DNA from: JAISDD01 sp031553935 | GTDB taxonomy: Bacteria > Bacillota > Syntrophomonadia > Syntrophomonadales > Syntrophomonadaceae | DNA: 64,000 bases | NCBI GenBank assembly: GCA_031553935.1 | Contig: JAVBKS010000022.1 | Location: 1 to 64,000 of the forward strand | Reading direction: 5' to 3' | Part shown: piece by piece, positions 52,395 through 60,227 of the stretch | Layout: the number at the start of each line of letters is the position of its first letter | Position numbering within the stretch: the first letter of the stretch is position 1 | The notes under the pieces: generated by a model | Seen by the model: only the letters and a program-made list of their open reading frames with translations | Database searches by the model: none | What the model was told of the DNA's origin: nothing | Translations under genes and position numbers: made by a program

Positions 52395-52960
52395 AAATCA
52401 AACAAAAGGCTGTTCAACGAGTAAACGCTGCGACTTAGGTCCAGCAGGTTTTCCCAATAGGACTCCCAATTGTTACCACATGGGCGGTTTCCCTTTACGC
52501 CTATTTCATCGAGTCGCCTCCAATGAGGCTGGATTACCACTTAGTACACACTTTAATCCTCGTTCAACTGCGCCGAAACGCTCAGTCTAGGAGTTTTCCT
52601 CAACAACCCACACCAGCACTAGCCTCTTTTGCAGCGACGGTTTCAAAGTAAACACTAAAAATCTTGGCCGAGATTCTCAGGTTCTTAATACTCATCCGCC
52701 GCAACCACTCAAGGCAGGCTACACTGCACCCAGCTTTTACCAAATGCAGGTTTTCAAATTACTTAAATATAATTTGCCTCCACGGTTGAAGGGGTCATGT
52801 CTGCATGCCATTGCAGGATGCCCCAACTACCTTAACTCCCAGCAACAACCCCTGACTGGGCGTCAAAAGCTGACACCAGAAGCTTCATCGCTGTGCCCTT
52901 AACGGATTTTTAGGCCCGTCCTTGATACTGATAGGATTGACTAGAATACTGCAGCCTTTT
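52395..52960 (-). ncRNA. ole: OLE RNA (ornate large extremophilic RNA), boundaries approximate
   Basis: About 570 bases, clearly richer in GC than the intergenic DNA around it, with no credible open frame, directly upstream of the OapA-like gene. Short stems are visible: GGTGTCA/TGACGCC (52859-52877), CCCAG/CTGGG (52838-52860), CTGCA/TGCAG (52801-52816), GGCG/CGCC (52483-52501) and GACTC/GAGTC (52461-52515). Minus-strand text such as GGCGTAAAGGGAAACCGCCC and GAGGCGACTCGATGAAATAG looks like conserved RNA structure. OLE RNA is known to be about 600 nt, to be encoded before oapA and to sit in the ispA-dxs part of this gene block. The length, place and partner all fit; the exact ends were not determined. 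Confidence 0.75.
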
Positions 52961-52970
52961 GTCTGCAAAA

Positions 52971-53022
52971 GTCTTAACCATTTTTTCACTTATAAGGTCT
53001 TAACAATTTATTCACTTATAAA
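52971..53022. repeat. Two tandem 26-bp direct repeats
   Basis: GTCTTAACCATTTTTTCACT... at 52971-52996 is followed immediately by a second copy at 52997-53022 that differs at three positions. They lie between the OLE region and the longer repeats. Confidence 0.8.
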
Positions 53023-53024
53023 CT

Positions 53025-53149
53025 AAAAGCTCTAGCTGCAAGGCGGCGAGAATACTGCGGGCGAAGATGTATTTATATACTTCGAGATCGCAGGAGCCGA
53101 TGCCAACACAGCAGATGGACTTTTTAGACAGTCTAAACCTTTTGTCTGC
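53025..53149. repeat. Structured ~125-bp repeat, copy 1
   Basis: 53025-53134 is identical to 53185-53294, and similarity continues to 53149/53309 with a few mismatches (period 160). The unit contains nested inverted arms (CTGCG/CGCAG, CGAAG/CTTCG around TATTTATA) and ends with a CCTTTTG-loop-CAAAG hairpin. It looks like a duplicated structured element rather than a gene. Confidence 0.9.
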
Positions 53150-53184
53150 CAAAGCCGTAGGCTATAAATCCACAGACTAGGATA

Positions 53185-53309
53185 AAAAGCTCTAGCTGCA
53201 AGGCGGCGAGAATACTGCGGGCGAAGATGTATTTATATACTTCGAGATCGCAGGAGCCGATGCCAACACAGCAGATGGACTTTTTAGACAGTCTGAGCCT
53301 TTTGTTTGC
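53185..53309. repeat. Structured ~125-bp repeat, copy 2
   Basis: Second copy of the unit at 53025-53149. Its terminal hairpin CCTTTTG-TTTG-CAAAAGG (to 53316) is perfect, and a third copy of the hairpin alone (CTTTTG-TCTG-CAAAAG) lies at 52956-52971 beside the OLE 5' end. A minus-strand 68-codon frame crosses the repeat, but the 160-base period is not a multiple of three, so I do not call it a gene. Confidence 0.9.
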
Positions 53310-53316
53310 AAAAGGT

Positions 53317-53590
53317 AATATAATACTATAATATATCAAATATCTAATCTCAATACTATATATAATCGATTGAGATCACTATATTCTCTAGAATTAATAA
53401 TATCAAAGCATACATAATAAGCTATAGCAAAATGTTAACCTATTTGAATAAAATGCTTATATAACTATATAATTATTTATTGATAATCCTTTCATTGGTA
53501 ATTCATACTTTTATGCTTTTACTAATTTAGAAAAACCAATGAAAATTTCTTCATCATTATTGATAACTCCAAAATCGAAAGGCTTGATTA
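53317..53590. other. AT-rich gap upstream of cysK
   Basis: About 270 AT-rich bases. I found no riboswitch, T-box or convincing promoter, though divergent promoters for the cysteine synthase and for the OLE/oapA transcript should lie in or near it. AAAGG at 53578-53582 is the only ribosome-binding-like signal. Confidence 0.4.
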
Positions 53591-53593
53591 TTG

Positions 53594-54484
53594 ATGTATA
53601 GTAATATTTTGGAAACCATCGGCAATACTCCTTTAGTAAAAATAAACCATATGTTTAAACATCCTCAGGTAGAAATATTTGCCAAATTGGAGGGTTTTAA
53701 TCCCACCGGTAGTATTAAAGACCGTATTGCCCTTAAAATGATTGAGCAAGCCGAAGATGAAGGTCGGCTAAAACCGGGCATGACAATTATTGAACCAACA
53801 TCAGGTAATACTGGCATATCATTAGCTATGATCGGGCGAGTAAAAAACTATGAAGTAATAATTTATATGAGTGAAGCCGTTTCCATTGAACGTCAGAAAA
53901 TGATTCAGTCATTTGGCGGAAAAGTAGTTTTAACGCCTGCAGAAGAGGGTACTGATGGTGCGATAAGACGAGTAAGAGAACTCGTAAATCAAGATAATGG
54001 CAAATACTTTAATCCAGATCAGTTCTCAAATATTTACAATAAATTGGCTCATTATAAAACTACTGCCAATGAAATCTGGGAGCAAACTGAGGGAAAAATT
54101 ACCCATTTCGTCTCCTCTCTTGGAACTTCAGGTACAATTATGGGTATTGGCCAAGGTCTAAAAGAAAAAAACCAAGCTATTCAAATAATTGAAGCTCAGC
54201 CAGTGAAGGGGCACTATATTCAGGGCCTGAAAAATATGGAAGAAGCTATAGTTCCTAGTATCTATAATCCCGATGCCATTGATCATCATATCATGATTGA
54301 AACTGAGGAAGCATTTACTACAGCCAGACGTATCGTACGTGAAGAGGGTATTTTTGTTGGCATGAGCAGCGGGGCTGCTATGCTTGCCGCATTAAAGGTA
54401 GCAAACGATCTGGAAAAGGGCGTAATTATTGTTGTATTTCCTGACCGCGGCGAAAAGTATTTGAGTACTGATCTCTTTATTTAA
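53594..54484 (+). CDS. cysK: Cysteine synthase (O-acetylserine sulfhydrylase family)
   Basis: A 296-residue fold-type II PLP enzyme making cysteine from O-acetylserine and sulfide. The PLP lysine is in PTGSIKDRIALKMIE, the substrate loop is EPTSGNTGISLA, and the phosphate-binding glycines are in SSLGTSGTIMGIG. At under 300 residues it is nearer the short CysM-like group. ATG 53594 follows an adjacent TTG at 53591, and either could start it. It is the only plus-strand gene in this block, inserted between ispA and the OLE region, an unusual neighbour there. Confidence 0.9.
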   Translation: MYSNILETIGNTPLVKINHMFKHPQVEIFAKLEGFNPTGSIKDRIALKMIEQAEDEGRLKPGMTIIEPTSGNTGISLAMIGRVKNYEVIIYMSEAVSIERQKMIQSFGGKVVLTPAEEGTDGAIRRVRELVNQDNGKYFNPDQFSNIYNKLAHYKTTANEIWEQTEGKITHFVSSLGTSGTIMGIGQGLKEKNQAIQIIEAQPVKGHYIQGLKNMEEAIVPSIYNPDAIDHHIMIETEEAFTTARRIVREEGIFVGMSSGAAMLAALKVANDLEKGVIIVVFPDRGEKYLSTDLFI

Positions 54485-54511
54485 TCAGAAGTTTTTCACC
54501 CGTCGGCATGA

Positions 54512-55438
54512 TTAATTGTCTCTAACTAAAAGGTACTGGGCTAGATTTCTCAAAAAATCAGCTTCACTGCCAAAAGTGCAAAGGCTCTGCATGCACGAGT
54601 CGATACACTCTCGCGCTCTAGCTTTTGCATTATCTATGCCTAATAAAGTTGCATAGGTTGATTTTTGCTTGGCAATATCACTGCCGATGGTCTTACCTAA
54701 CAGCATTTCATCACCAGTAACGTCAAGGATATCGTCAGTAATCTGAAATGCCAGGCCGAAATTCTCAGCATAAGAATCCAAAGCCATTAATTTGTCTGCA
54801 CTCATGCCCCCCAAAATAGCCCCGGCTCTTAAGGAGCCTTTGAACAGACATCCAGTTTTCAGATCATGTATCTTCTTTAATAAATCAAAATCGATCTCTT
54901 TGCCTTCCGCCTCAAGATCGATCACCTGTCCACCTATCATTCCCATGGAACCAGCAGATTTGGCAATTTCATTAATAGCTTGGAGCATACACTTATTATC
55001 CAATTTCATTTGGTTTTCCAGCGAACTCATAAGTTCGAACGCATATGTCAATAAACCGTCTCCAGCTAATATGGCAATTGCTTCCCCGTAAACTATATGG
55101 CAGGTAGGTTTTCCCCGTCTTAGATCATCATCGTCCATTGCCGGTAAATCGTCATGAACTAAGGAATAAGTGTGGATGAGTTCAACTGCGCAAGCAAAAG
55201 GCGCAGCATTTTCCTGAGCCAAATTAGCAAGCCGTGCTCCTTCCAGCAAGAGTATCGGCCTAATTCTTTTACCACCATTAGTAACCGTATAAGCAATCGC
55301 TTTATGGATTAGCTCTGGGAAAGCACTTTCCGGTATTAAATACTTAGACAGCCACTTGTTAACCGATTCCGCGCGCTCACCCAATTCTTTTTTAAAGCTA
55401 TCCTTTTCCAAACTTAGTTTAATATGTTCTCTATTCAT
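54512..55438 (-). CDS. ispA: Polyprenyl (farnesyl/geranyl) diphosphate synthase
   Basis: A 308-residue trans-prenyltransferase condensing isopentenyl diphosphate with allylic diphosphates. The first aspartate-rich motif is LVHDDLPAMDDDDLRRGKPT and the second is FQITDDILDVTGD; NGGKRIRP and the KTGCLF region are also typical. It follows xseB by one base. Together with dxs it supplies isoprenoids, among them the undecaprenyl carrier used by the polysaccharide pathway. Confidence 0.95.
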   Translation of the reverse strand: MNREHIKLSLEKDSFKKELGERAESVNKWLSKYLIPESAFPELIHKAIAYTVTNGGKRIRPILLLEGARLANLAQENAAPFACAVELIHTYSLVHDDLPAMDDDDLRRGKPTCHIVYGEAIAILAGDGLLTYAFELMSSLENQMKLDNKCMLQAINEIAKSAGSMGMIGGQVIDLEAEGKEIDFDLLKKIHDLKTGCLFKGSLRAGAILGGMSADKLMALDSYAENFGLAFQITDDILDVTGDEMLLGKTIGSDIAKQKSTYATLLGIDNAKARARECIDSCMQSLCTFGSEADFLRNLAQYLLVRDN

Positions 55439-55439
55439 C

Positions 55440-55673
55440 CTACTTTTCCCACGTAACTAATTCGAGCTGACCATTGGCATTTCGGGATAGCAATTGAATG
55501 GTCCCTTCAGCTCTTTCTAATTCTTCCCGACAAAATTTTGATAAATTCATACCTTCTTCGAATAAAACAATACTCTCATCAAGAGGTATGCTCCCACTTT
55601 CCAATCTCGCACTAATGTCTTCCAACTTCTCCAGGGCGTCTTCAAAAGTCAGCTTTTTTTTAGACTTGGCCAT
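55440..55673 (-). CDS. xseB: Exodeoxyribonuclease VII small subunit
   Basis: A 77-residue helical subunit. LTFEDALEKLEDISARLESG and PLDESIVLFEEGMNLSKFC are the family signature. It binds the XseA C-terminus to form exonuclease VII. Its start overlaps the xseA end by 25 bases, as is usual for this pair. Confidence 0.95.
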   Translation of the reverse strand: MAKSKKKLTFEDALEKLEDISARLESGSIPLDESIVLFEEGMNLSKFCREELERAEGTIQLLSRNANGQLELVTWEK

Positions 55674-56878
55674 CGCTCAACTAGCTCCTTTCCATTCACA
55701 TTAACCCTCAAATCAGCATCAGCCATTTTTATAGTTAATTGATCTCCTACAGCAATTTTGCTGCTATCATTGACAACGATTTCATTCTTCTCTATCAGTG
55801 CAAAACCTCGCATGAGTACCTTTAGTGGACTTAGGCTGTCCAGCTTACTCATCAGCAATTGAATTGCATTTCTTTTTTCCTGCATTGCACTTTGCCACGA
55901 TTTTTCTAAGCTGCTATACCGCTCTAATAGTTTGTCCTCTTGAAATTTTACTAATAATGCTGGGTTTTGCCAAACGCTGCTTGCCATTAATCTATCTAGC
56001 TGCAAAACATTATTTGCTAAAATTCTTTCAAAAGAACGGAATACATGGGCATTTAACTTACGCAAGCTATCATCAACTTGATTCATTTCTGCTACTGCCA
56101 AGTGCGCCGCCTGGGAAGGCGTTGAGGCGCGTATATCGGCAGCCAGATCGGAAAGAGTGAAATCCACCTCATGACCAACAGCAGAAATGACAGGAATATG
56201 AGCATCAAATATTGATTTTACTACTTGCTCATGATTAAAAGCCATCAGGTCTTCATATGAGCCTCCCCCACGTCCAACAATAATCACTTCGACTTGGTTG
56301 TGTTCACACAAAAGCCTAATAGCGGCCACTATCTCATCTGGTGCCTCTATTCCTTGCACTGCACAATGCGCAACAACAACTTCCACTTGCGGATGCCTCT
56401 GTTTAAGAATTCTCAGAATATCTTGCAGGGCAGCTCCTTCAGTTGAGGTTGCAACTCCAACTTTGTTTACTATTCTGGGAATTGGTTTTTTTCTATCCTG
56501 GTCAAAATACCCCTTCTCGCTTAAACGCTGCTTGAGTTCATCTAAGTATTGCAACAATGCTCCCTGGCCGAAAATGTCCAACCCTTGAACATATAGCTGG
56601 TATTTGCCTTGTTGAGCAAAAATAGATACTCTGCCGAAGGCGATAACTTCCATTCCATCTGTCGGCTTAAATTTTAGATTGCGGTTGTTTTGTCTAAACA
56701 TTACGCAGCTGATGGTGCTGGTTTCATCTTTTAGAGAAAAATATATATGCCCCGACTGCTGATAGAATTTGAAACCCGATATCTCACCCTTTATCGAGCA
56801 GGACGCGGTAATAATGTGGTTTTCCAAAAGCTCAGCTACATAATTATTGATTTGGCTTACTGTAAAAAATTTATTCAT
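55649..56878 (-). CDS. xseA: Exodeoxyribonuclease VII large subunit
   Basis: A 409-residue subunit: an N-terminal OB fold (GEISGFKFYQQSGHIYFSLK), the catalytic core with VGVATSTEGAALQDILRILK and GRGGGSYEDLMAFN, then SAVGHEVDFTLSDLAADIRA followed by STPSQAAH, and a C-terminal coiled coil. It degrades single-stranded DNA. Its ATG overlaps the upstream folD paralogue stop by 4 bases. Confidence 0.96.
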   Translation of the reverse strand: MNKFFTVSQINNYVAELLENHIITASCSIKGEISGFKFYQQSGHIYFSLKDETSTISCVMFRQNNRNLKFKPTDGMEVIAFGRVSIFAQQGKYQLYVQGLDIFGQGALLQYLDELKQRLSEKGYFDQDRKKPIPRIVNKVGVATSTEGAALQDILRILKQRHPQVEVVVAHCAVQGIEAPDEIVAAIRLLCEHNQVEVIIVGRGGGSYEDLMAFNHEQVVKSIFDAHIPVISAVGHEVDFTLSDLAADIRASTPSQAAHLAVAEMNQVDDSLRKLNAHVFRSFERILANNVLQLDRLMASSVWQNPALLVKFQEDKLLERYSSLEKSWQSAMQEKRNAIQLLMSKLDSLSPLKVLMRGFALIEKNEIVVNDSSKIAVGDQLTIKMADADLRVNVNGKELVERWPSLKKS

Positions 56879-57705
56879 ATAGATTCACAACAGGCTTTGC
56901 CAATGTTTTCAATGAGTTTCGCTATAAGTATGGGTCCTAAGCCCCCAGGAACAGGCAATACGGCACCTTGATAGTCGGCGATAGCCGTTAGATCAATATT
57001 GCCGATAGTCTTGCCGTCAACAAAGAAAAACCCAGCATCAATTAATAATTTCGTCTGGTGTAAGCTACTATTTTCATTAATCATTCCCGGTCTGCCTTTC
57101 TCGAAAAGTGCAAAATCACAGGTCTCCAGCAAATCATTATCTACATCACTAGTAATAATAACATCACAACCGGCTTTAATTAGAAGCAAGCTTAATGACT
57201 GGATAAGATCAAATGAATCCCCAACCAGCAGCGCTCTCAGCTTACTGATGGAGGTAAATCTCGAGGCAATTACAGCATATGCAGCTTCTGCCGCGCAACT
57301 GACGAATTTGGGGACTCCCCCCATAATTAATCCTCGGTTTAGGGGGTGGAACCCGTCCACGTCCTTTTCAACTGCGATTGCGCTCAGAAAACTATCACGG
57401 AGATGATTTAGTTTGCTGGGCAATGGTAATTGTAAAATTATTCCGTTAATATCCTTTTGTTGATTGAAAGCCTCAATTAATTCAAAAATAGTTGCTGGAG
57501 ACGCGTTTTCGGGAAGTACCTGAATATGCGCTTTTCCTCCGATATCATTTAATGCCTTCGCTTTCAGTCTCATGTAGACTGCGCTCTCTTCTGATTCCCC
57601 AATCTTAATAATTGCTAATTGGGGGCATAATCCCAGTCTTTTAATACTCGACCGCACATTAGAAATAATCTGATCAGCGAATGCTTTGCCATCGATTAGT
57701 TCCAT
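56875..57705 (-). CDS. Divergent FolD paralogue A: cyclohydrolase site kept, NADP site degraded
   Basis: A 276-residue FolD-family protein. The catalytic triad of E. coli FolD (Lys54, Gln98, Asp121) is conserved as Lys48 (VYMRLKAKA), Gln92 (LQLPLP) and Asp117 (EKDVDGFHP). The NADP-binding GxSxxVGxP loop is replaced by VGDSFDLIQS (161-170), the PCTPxG motif by SCAAEA, and the following Rossmann region is poorly conserved. It ends with a normal PVPGGLGPI. From family knowledge it could keep methenyl-THF cyclohydrolase activity and have lost dehydrogenase activity. It is 12 bases downstream of the second folD. Confidence 0.8.
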   Translation of the reverse strand: MELIDGKAFADQIISNVRSSIKRLGLCPQLAIIKIGESEESAVYMRLKAKALNDIGGKAHIQVLPENASPATIFELIEAFNQQKDINGIILQLPLPSKLNHLRDSFLSAIAVEKDVDGFHPLNRGLIMGGVPKFVSCAAEAAYAVIASRFTSISKLRALLVGDSFDLIQSLSLLLIKAGCDVIITSDVDNDLLETCDFALFEKGRPGMINENSSLHQTKLLIDAGFFFVDGKTIGNIDLTAIADYQGAVLPVPGGLGPILIAKLIENIGKACCESI

Positions 57706-57717
57706 CTTCGCCCTCGT

Positions 57718-58590
57718 CTATTGTTTATCATTTGATTCTGTATTCTGTATTCTTACCGCCGTCACCACGTTTTTCATTAAATAGGCCACAGTTACTGCTC
57801 CTACACCCCCGGGAACCGGTGTAATAAATGCTGCTCTTTTTTTGGCTTCCGCATATTCAACATCTCCTACAATTTGGTTCCCAACTGAATTGATGCCGGC
57901 ATCAATTACAATCGCTCCCTCTTTAATCCATTCACCTTTTATTAATCCTGGCTTGCCGGCGGCGACCACAAGAATTTCGGCTCGGCGGACATGTTCTTCC
58001 AAATGCCCCCTCATATTAGTTGCACTATGGCATATAGTCAAGGTTGCTTTTTCCTGCAAAAGTAAAATCGAGGCCGGTTTGCCAACTATCTCACTGTTTC
58101 CAACAACAGTTACTTCTTTGCCCGCTAGCTCGATTCCAGTTGCTTTGATCATGGCGACAATAGCCTGGGCAGTGCATGGCATCAGGCCAGGTACACCCAG
58201 GAATAGGCGCCCCAAATTATATGGAGTAACCCCTTCTACATCTTTGGAGGTGGCAATGCTCCACTGTATCATCTTGGTATCTAAATGAACGGGCAGTGGA
58301 AGTTGGAGAATAACGCCGCTTATGAAAGGATCATCATTAATGTTCTGAATAACACCAAATAGTCTTTCCTGCGAAATGCTGGGCGCAAGTCTAATCGACT
58401 CAAAATTTATTCCCACTATGTCGGCAATACGCTGTTGGGAAGAAACATAGACTTTAGACGCCGGGTCGCTTCCAACTTCCACGGTCATCAGCAAAGGTGA
58501 TAATCCTAAAGCTTTTAGTCCAGCAACATCTTGACTTACTTCATTCAAAACTTCGTCGGCTATAGACTTTCCATATAATACATTACTCAT
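57718..58590 (-). CDS. folD: FolD paralogue B: NADP site kept, catalytic lysine replaced
   Basis: A 290-residue FolD-family protein aligning with E. coli FolD at a constant 2-residue offset. The NADP loop VGNSEIVGKPAS and PCTAQAIV are good, GAIVIDAGIN and PVPGGVGAVTVAYL are canonical. The catalytic Tyr is Tyr48, but the essential Lys54 equivalent is Gln52 (VYVSSQQR) and the Asp121 equivalent is Glu119 (KDVEG); Gln96 is kept. In human FolD-type enzyme the same Lys-to-Gln change removes cyclohydrolase but not dehydrogenase activity, so this copy may be a dehydrogenase only. Confidence 0.88.
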   Translation of the reverse strand: MSNVLYGKSIADEVLNEVSQDVAGLKALGLSPLLMTVEVGSDPASKVYVSSQQRIADIVGINFESIRLAPSISQERLFGVIQNINDDPFISGVILQLPLPVHLDTKMIQWSIATSKDVEGVTPYNLGRLFLGVPGLMPCTAQAIVAMIKATGIELAGKEVTVVGNSEIVGKPASILLLQEKATLTICHSATNMRGHLEEHVRRAEILVVAAGKPGLIKGEWIKEGAIVIDAGINSVGNQIVGDVEYAEAKKRAAFITPVPGGVGAVTVAYLMKNVVTAVRIQNTESNDKQ

Positions 58591-58611
58591 TAATACACAT
58601 CCTAAAGTTTA

Positions 58612-59571
58612 CTATTCAAAATATAAGCTTGCTAGTTGGGCAATGCCAACCGCATTGTCACTACATAAATTCGGCTCTGCAAAGAATAGTTTCATTCCCG
58701 CAGCTCTATGCTCTAGTCTGAACTTTAAGCGCTCTTTGATTATTTGATTGGACATTACTCCACCCACTAATAAAACTTTATGTATTCCAGTGTGTTTGCA
58801 GGCATTTAATAAAACTGTTTCCAGGGTTTTGGCAATTACTCTTAATATTGCAAATGCCAATTCCTCTTTAGATGCTCCCGCTTGCAGCAATCTTCGCGCG
58901 CTGGCTTCCGCTCCAGAAAATGAAAAATTCAGTCCATTAACAGCTATTGGAATTGTGCACTTAAGCTGGCTGCCCTGAAAACTCTCGGCTAATTTTTCTA
59001 ATTGCTGTCCGGCTGGAAAGTCAAATCCCATAGCGACGCCTAATCTGTCAATGAATTGACCAACATGTAAATCAGCTGATTTGCCCAGATCAACTATACT
59101 AAAGCGACCATTAATCTGGGGTTCAATTCGCAAAACGTCAGATGTACCCCCGGAAAAGTGAATCGCTAAAAAAGGTTCATTTATTAACGATTGGTTGTTT
59201 TTTCCGAGGCCTGCCATTATATGCCCTTCTTGGTGACTCAGCTTATATAGGGGCAACCCCATTGATAACGATAGTATTTCTGCCACGGATGAGCCTGCTT
59301 TGAATACAGGCATATAGCTTTCTTGACGTGGTCGGGGACTTATGCTTACCCCAATCGCTTTTAGATTATGGAATATTTCCTGATCTAGTAAAGCAAACAG
59401 TTCAGGAAGAAATTTGAAATGTTGAAAAAATGCTTTTGACTGTCTAAGTCCTCGCTCACCCGCAGGAACTGCAAGTAATCTGCGCAAATCATACTTTCTA
59501 TTGCCTTCATCATCAACAACAGCTAATGAAGTTGTGTATGCGCTGGTATCAATCCCCAAAAAGCAGTTCAC
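58612..59571 (-). CDS. TsaD/Kae1-like ASKHA protein (O-sialoglycoprotein endopeptidase family)
   Basis: A 319-residue protein of the TsaD superfamily. LGIDTSAYTTSLAVVD is the N-terminal phosphate loop, KLSHQEGHIMAGL has the HxxxH metal motif, LAIHFSGGTSDV and VLLVGGVMSNQ are the remaining ATPase motifs. The true TsaD makes t6A in tRNA, but its sequence is usually more conserved than this; Clostridia often carry a second, diverged copy beside nusB/folD. I take this as that paralogue of unknown role. It overlaps nusB by 4 bases. Confidence 0.75.
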   Translation of the reverse strand: MNCFLGIDTSAYTTSLAVVDDEGNRKYDLRRLLAVPAGERGLRQSKAFFQHFKFLPELFALLDQEIFHNLKAIGVSISPRPRQESYMPVFKAGSSVAEILSLSMGLPLYKLSHQEGHIMAGLGKNNQSLINEPFLAIHFSGGTSDVLRIEPQINGRFSIVDLGKSADLHVGQFIDRLGVAMGFDFPAGQQLEKLAESFQGSQLKCTIPIAVNGLNFSFSGAEASARRLLQAGASKEELAFAILRVIAKTLETVLLNACKHTGIHKVLLVGGVMSNQIIKERLKFRLEHRAAGMKLFFAEPNLCSDNAVGIAQLASLYFE

Positions 59572-59969
59572 TCTTGGTCTCCAAGAAATTTATCCAGAAT
59601 AGCATTAATAAAACTGCTTGAAGTCTCATCACCATACTTTTTTGCAATTTCAATAGCTTCATCAATAGCAACAATAGAGTATGAAGGCTTGACATAAAGG
59701 ATTTCGTATCCTGCCACTCTCATAATACTTCTATCAATAGCTGAGATTCTATCTAATGGCCAATGGGTGGAATGCTTTGTTATACTGTCATCAATCTCCT
59801 GACTATGAGAAAAATACCCATTTATTAATTCCCAAGCAAATATTCTATCCTTTTCAAGCAAATGGTTTTCCTCTAACAAATAATTAAATGCTTGCTGCGG
59901 ATCTGTTGACCCTTGATCAACCTGAAATAAAACCTTAAAAGCAAATTCTCTTGCTTTTCTCCTACTCAA
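59568..59969 (-). CDS. nusB: Transcription antitermination factor NusB
   Basis: A 133-residue all-helical protein that, with NusE, binds boxA RNA during rRNA transcription. SRRKAREFAFKVLFQVDQG, WPLDRISAIDRSIMRVAGYE and VAIDEAIEIAKKYGDETSSS are typical, followed by FINAILDKF. It lies downstream of the Asp23-type genes, as in Bacillus. Confidence 0.95.
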   Translation of the reverse strand: MSRRKAREFAFKVLFQVDQGSTDPQQAFNYLLEENHLLEKDRIFAWELINGYFSHSQEIDDSITKHSTHWPLDRISAIDRSIMRVAGYEILYVKPSYSIVAIDEAIEIAKKYGDETSSSFINAILDKFLGDQE

Positions 59970-59986
59970 ACCCTAATACCTACCAA

Positions 59987-60211
59987 TTAATAGTTTTTTC
60001 TAAAAAAATCCTTCAGTTTATCTCTGATATTGCCCTGATCATCAATGGTTTTGCCCAAGTAAATCCCAATAAAGCAGCAAAACAAAACGAATACTGTTTT
60101 CAAAAACCCATAATGAATTATTAGCAGGCTGAAAACTAAGGCAATAAATAATCCAATAATTTTTCCCATATTATTCTGAACCCAATACCAAATACTTTCC
60201 CAATCCCACAT
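59987..60211 (-). CDS. DUF2273-type small membrane protein
   Basis: A 74-residue protein with two membrane segments (about 14-32 and 36-52) and a charged tail (KLKDFFRKN). The N-terminus MWDWESIWYWVQNN fits the small DUF2273 proteins that accompany Asp23/AmaP. The frame opens at 60265, but ATG 60211 follows GGGGGG with a 7-base spacer. It is probably part of an envelope-stress membrane complex. Confidence 0.8.
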   Translation of the reverse strand: MWDWESIWYWVQNNMGKIIGLFIALVFSLLIIHYGFLKTVFVLFCCFIGIYLGKTIDDQGNIRDKLKDFFRKNY

Positions 60212-60227
60212 GACAATGCCCCCCTTA

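Noticed and set aside
52003..52590. 195-codon plus-strand open frame entering the OLE region
   Set aside because: It lies opposite the OapA-like gene for most of its length, has no family resemblance and no suitable start.
53133..53339. 68-codon minus-strand open frame across repeat copy 2
   Set aside because: The repeat period of 160 is not a multiple of three, so the frame is not maintained between copies; the inverted arms explain the sequence better.
53317..53593. Riboswitch or T-box upstream of the cysteine synthase
   Set aside because: No conserved T-box or SAM-type motif and no terminator hairpin can be seen.
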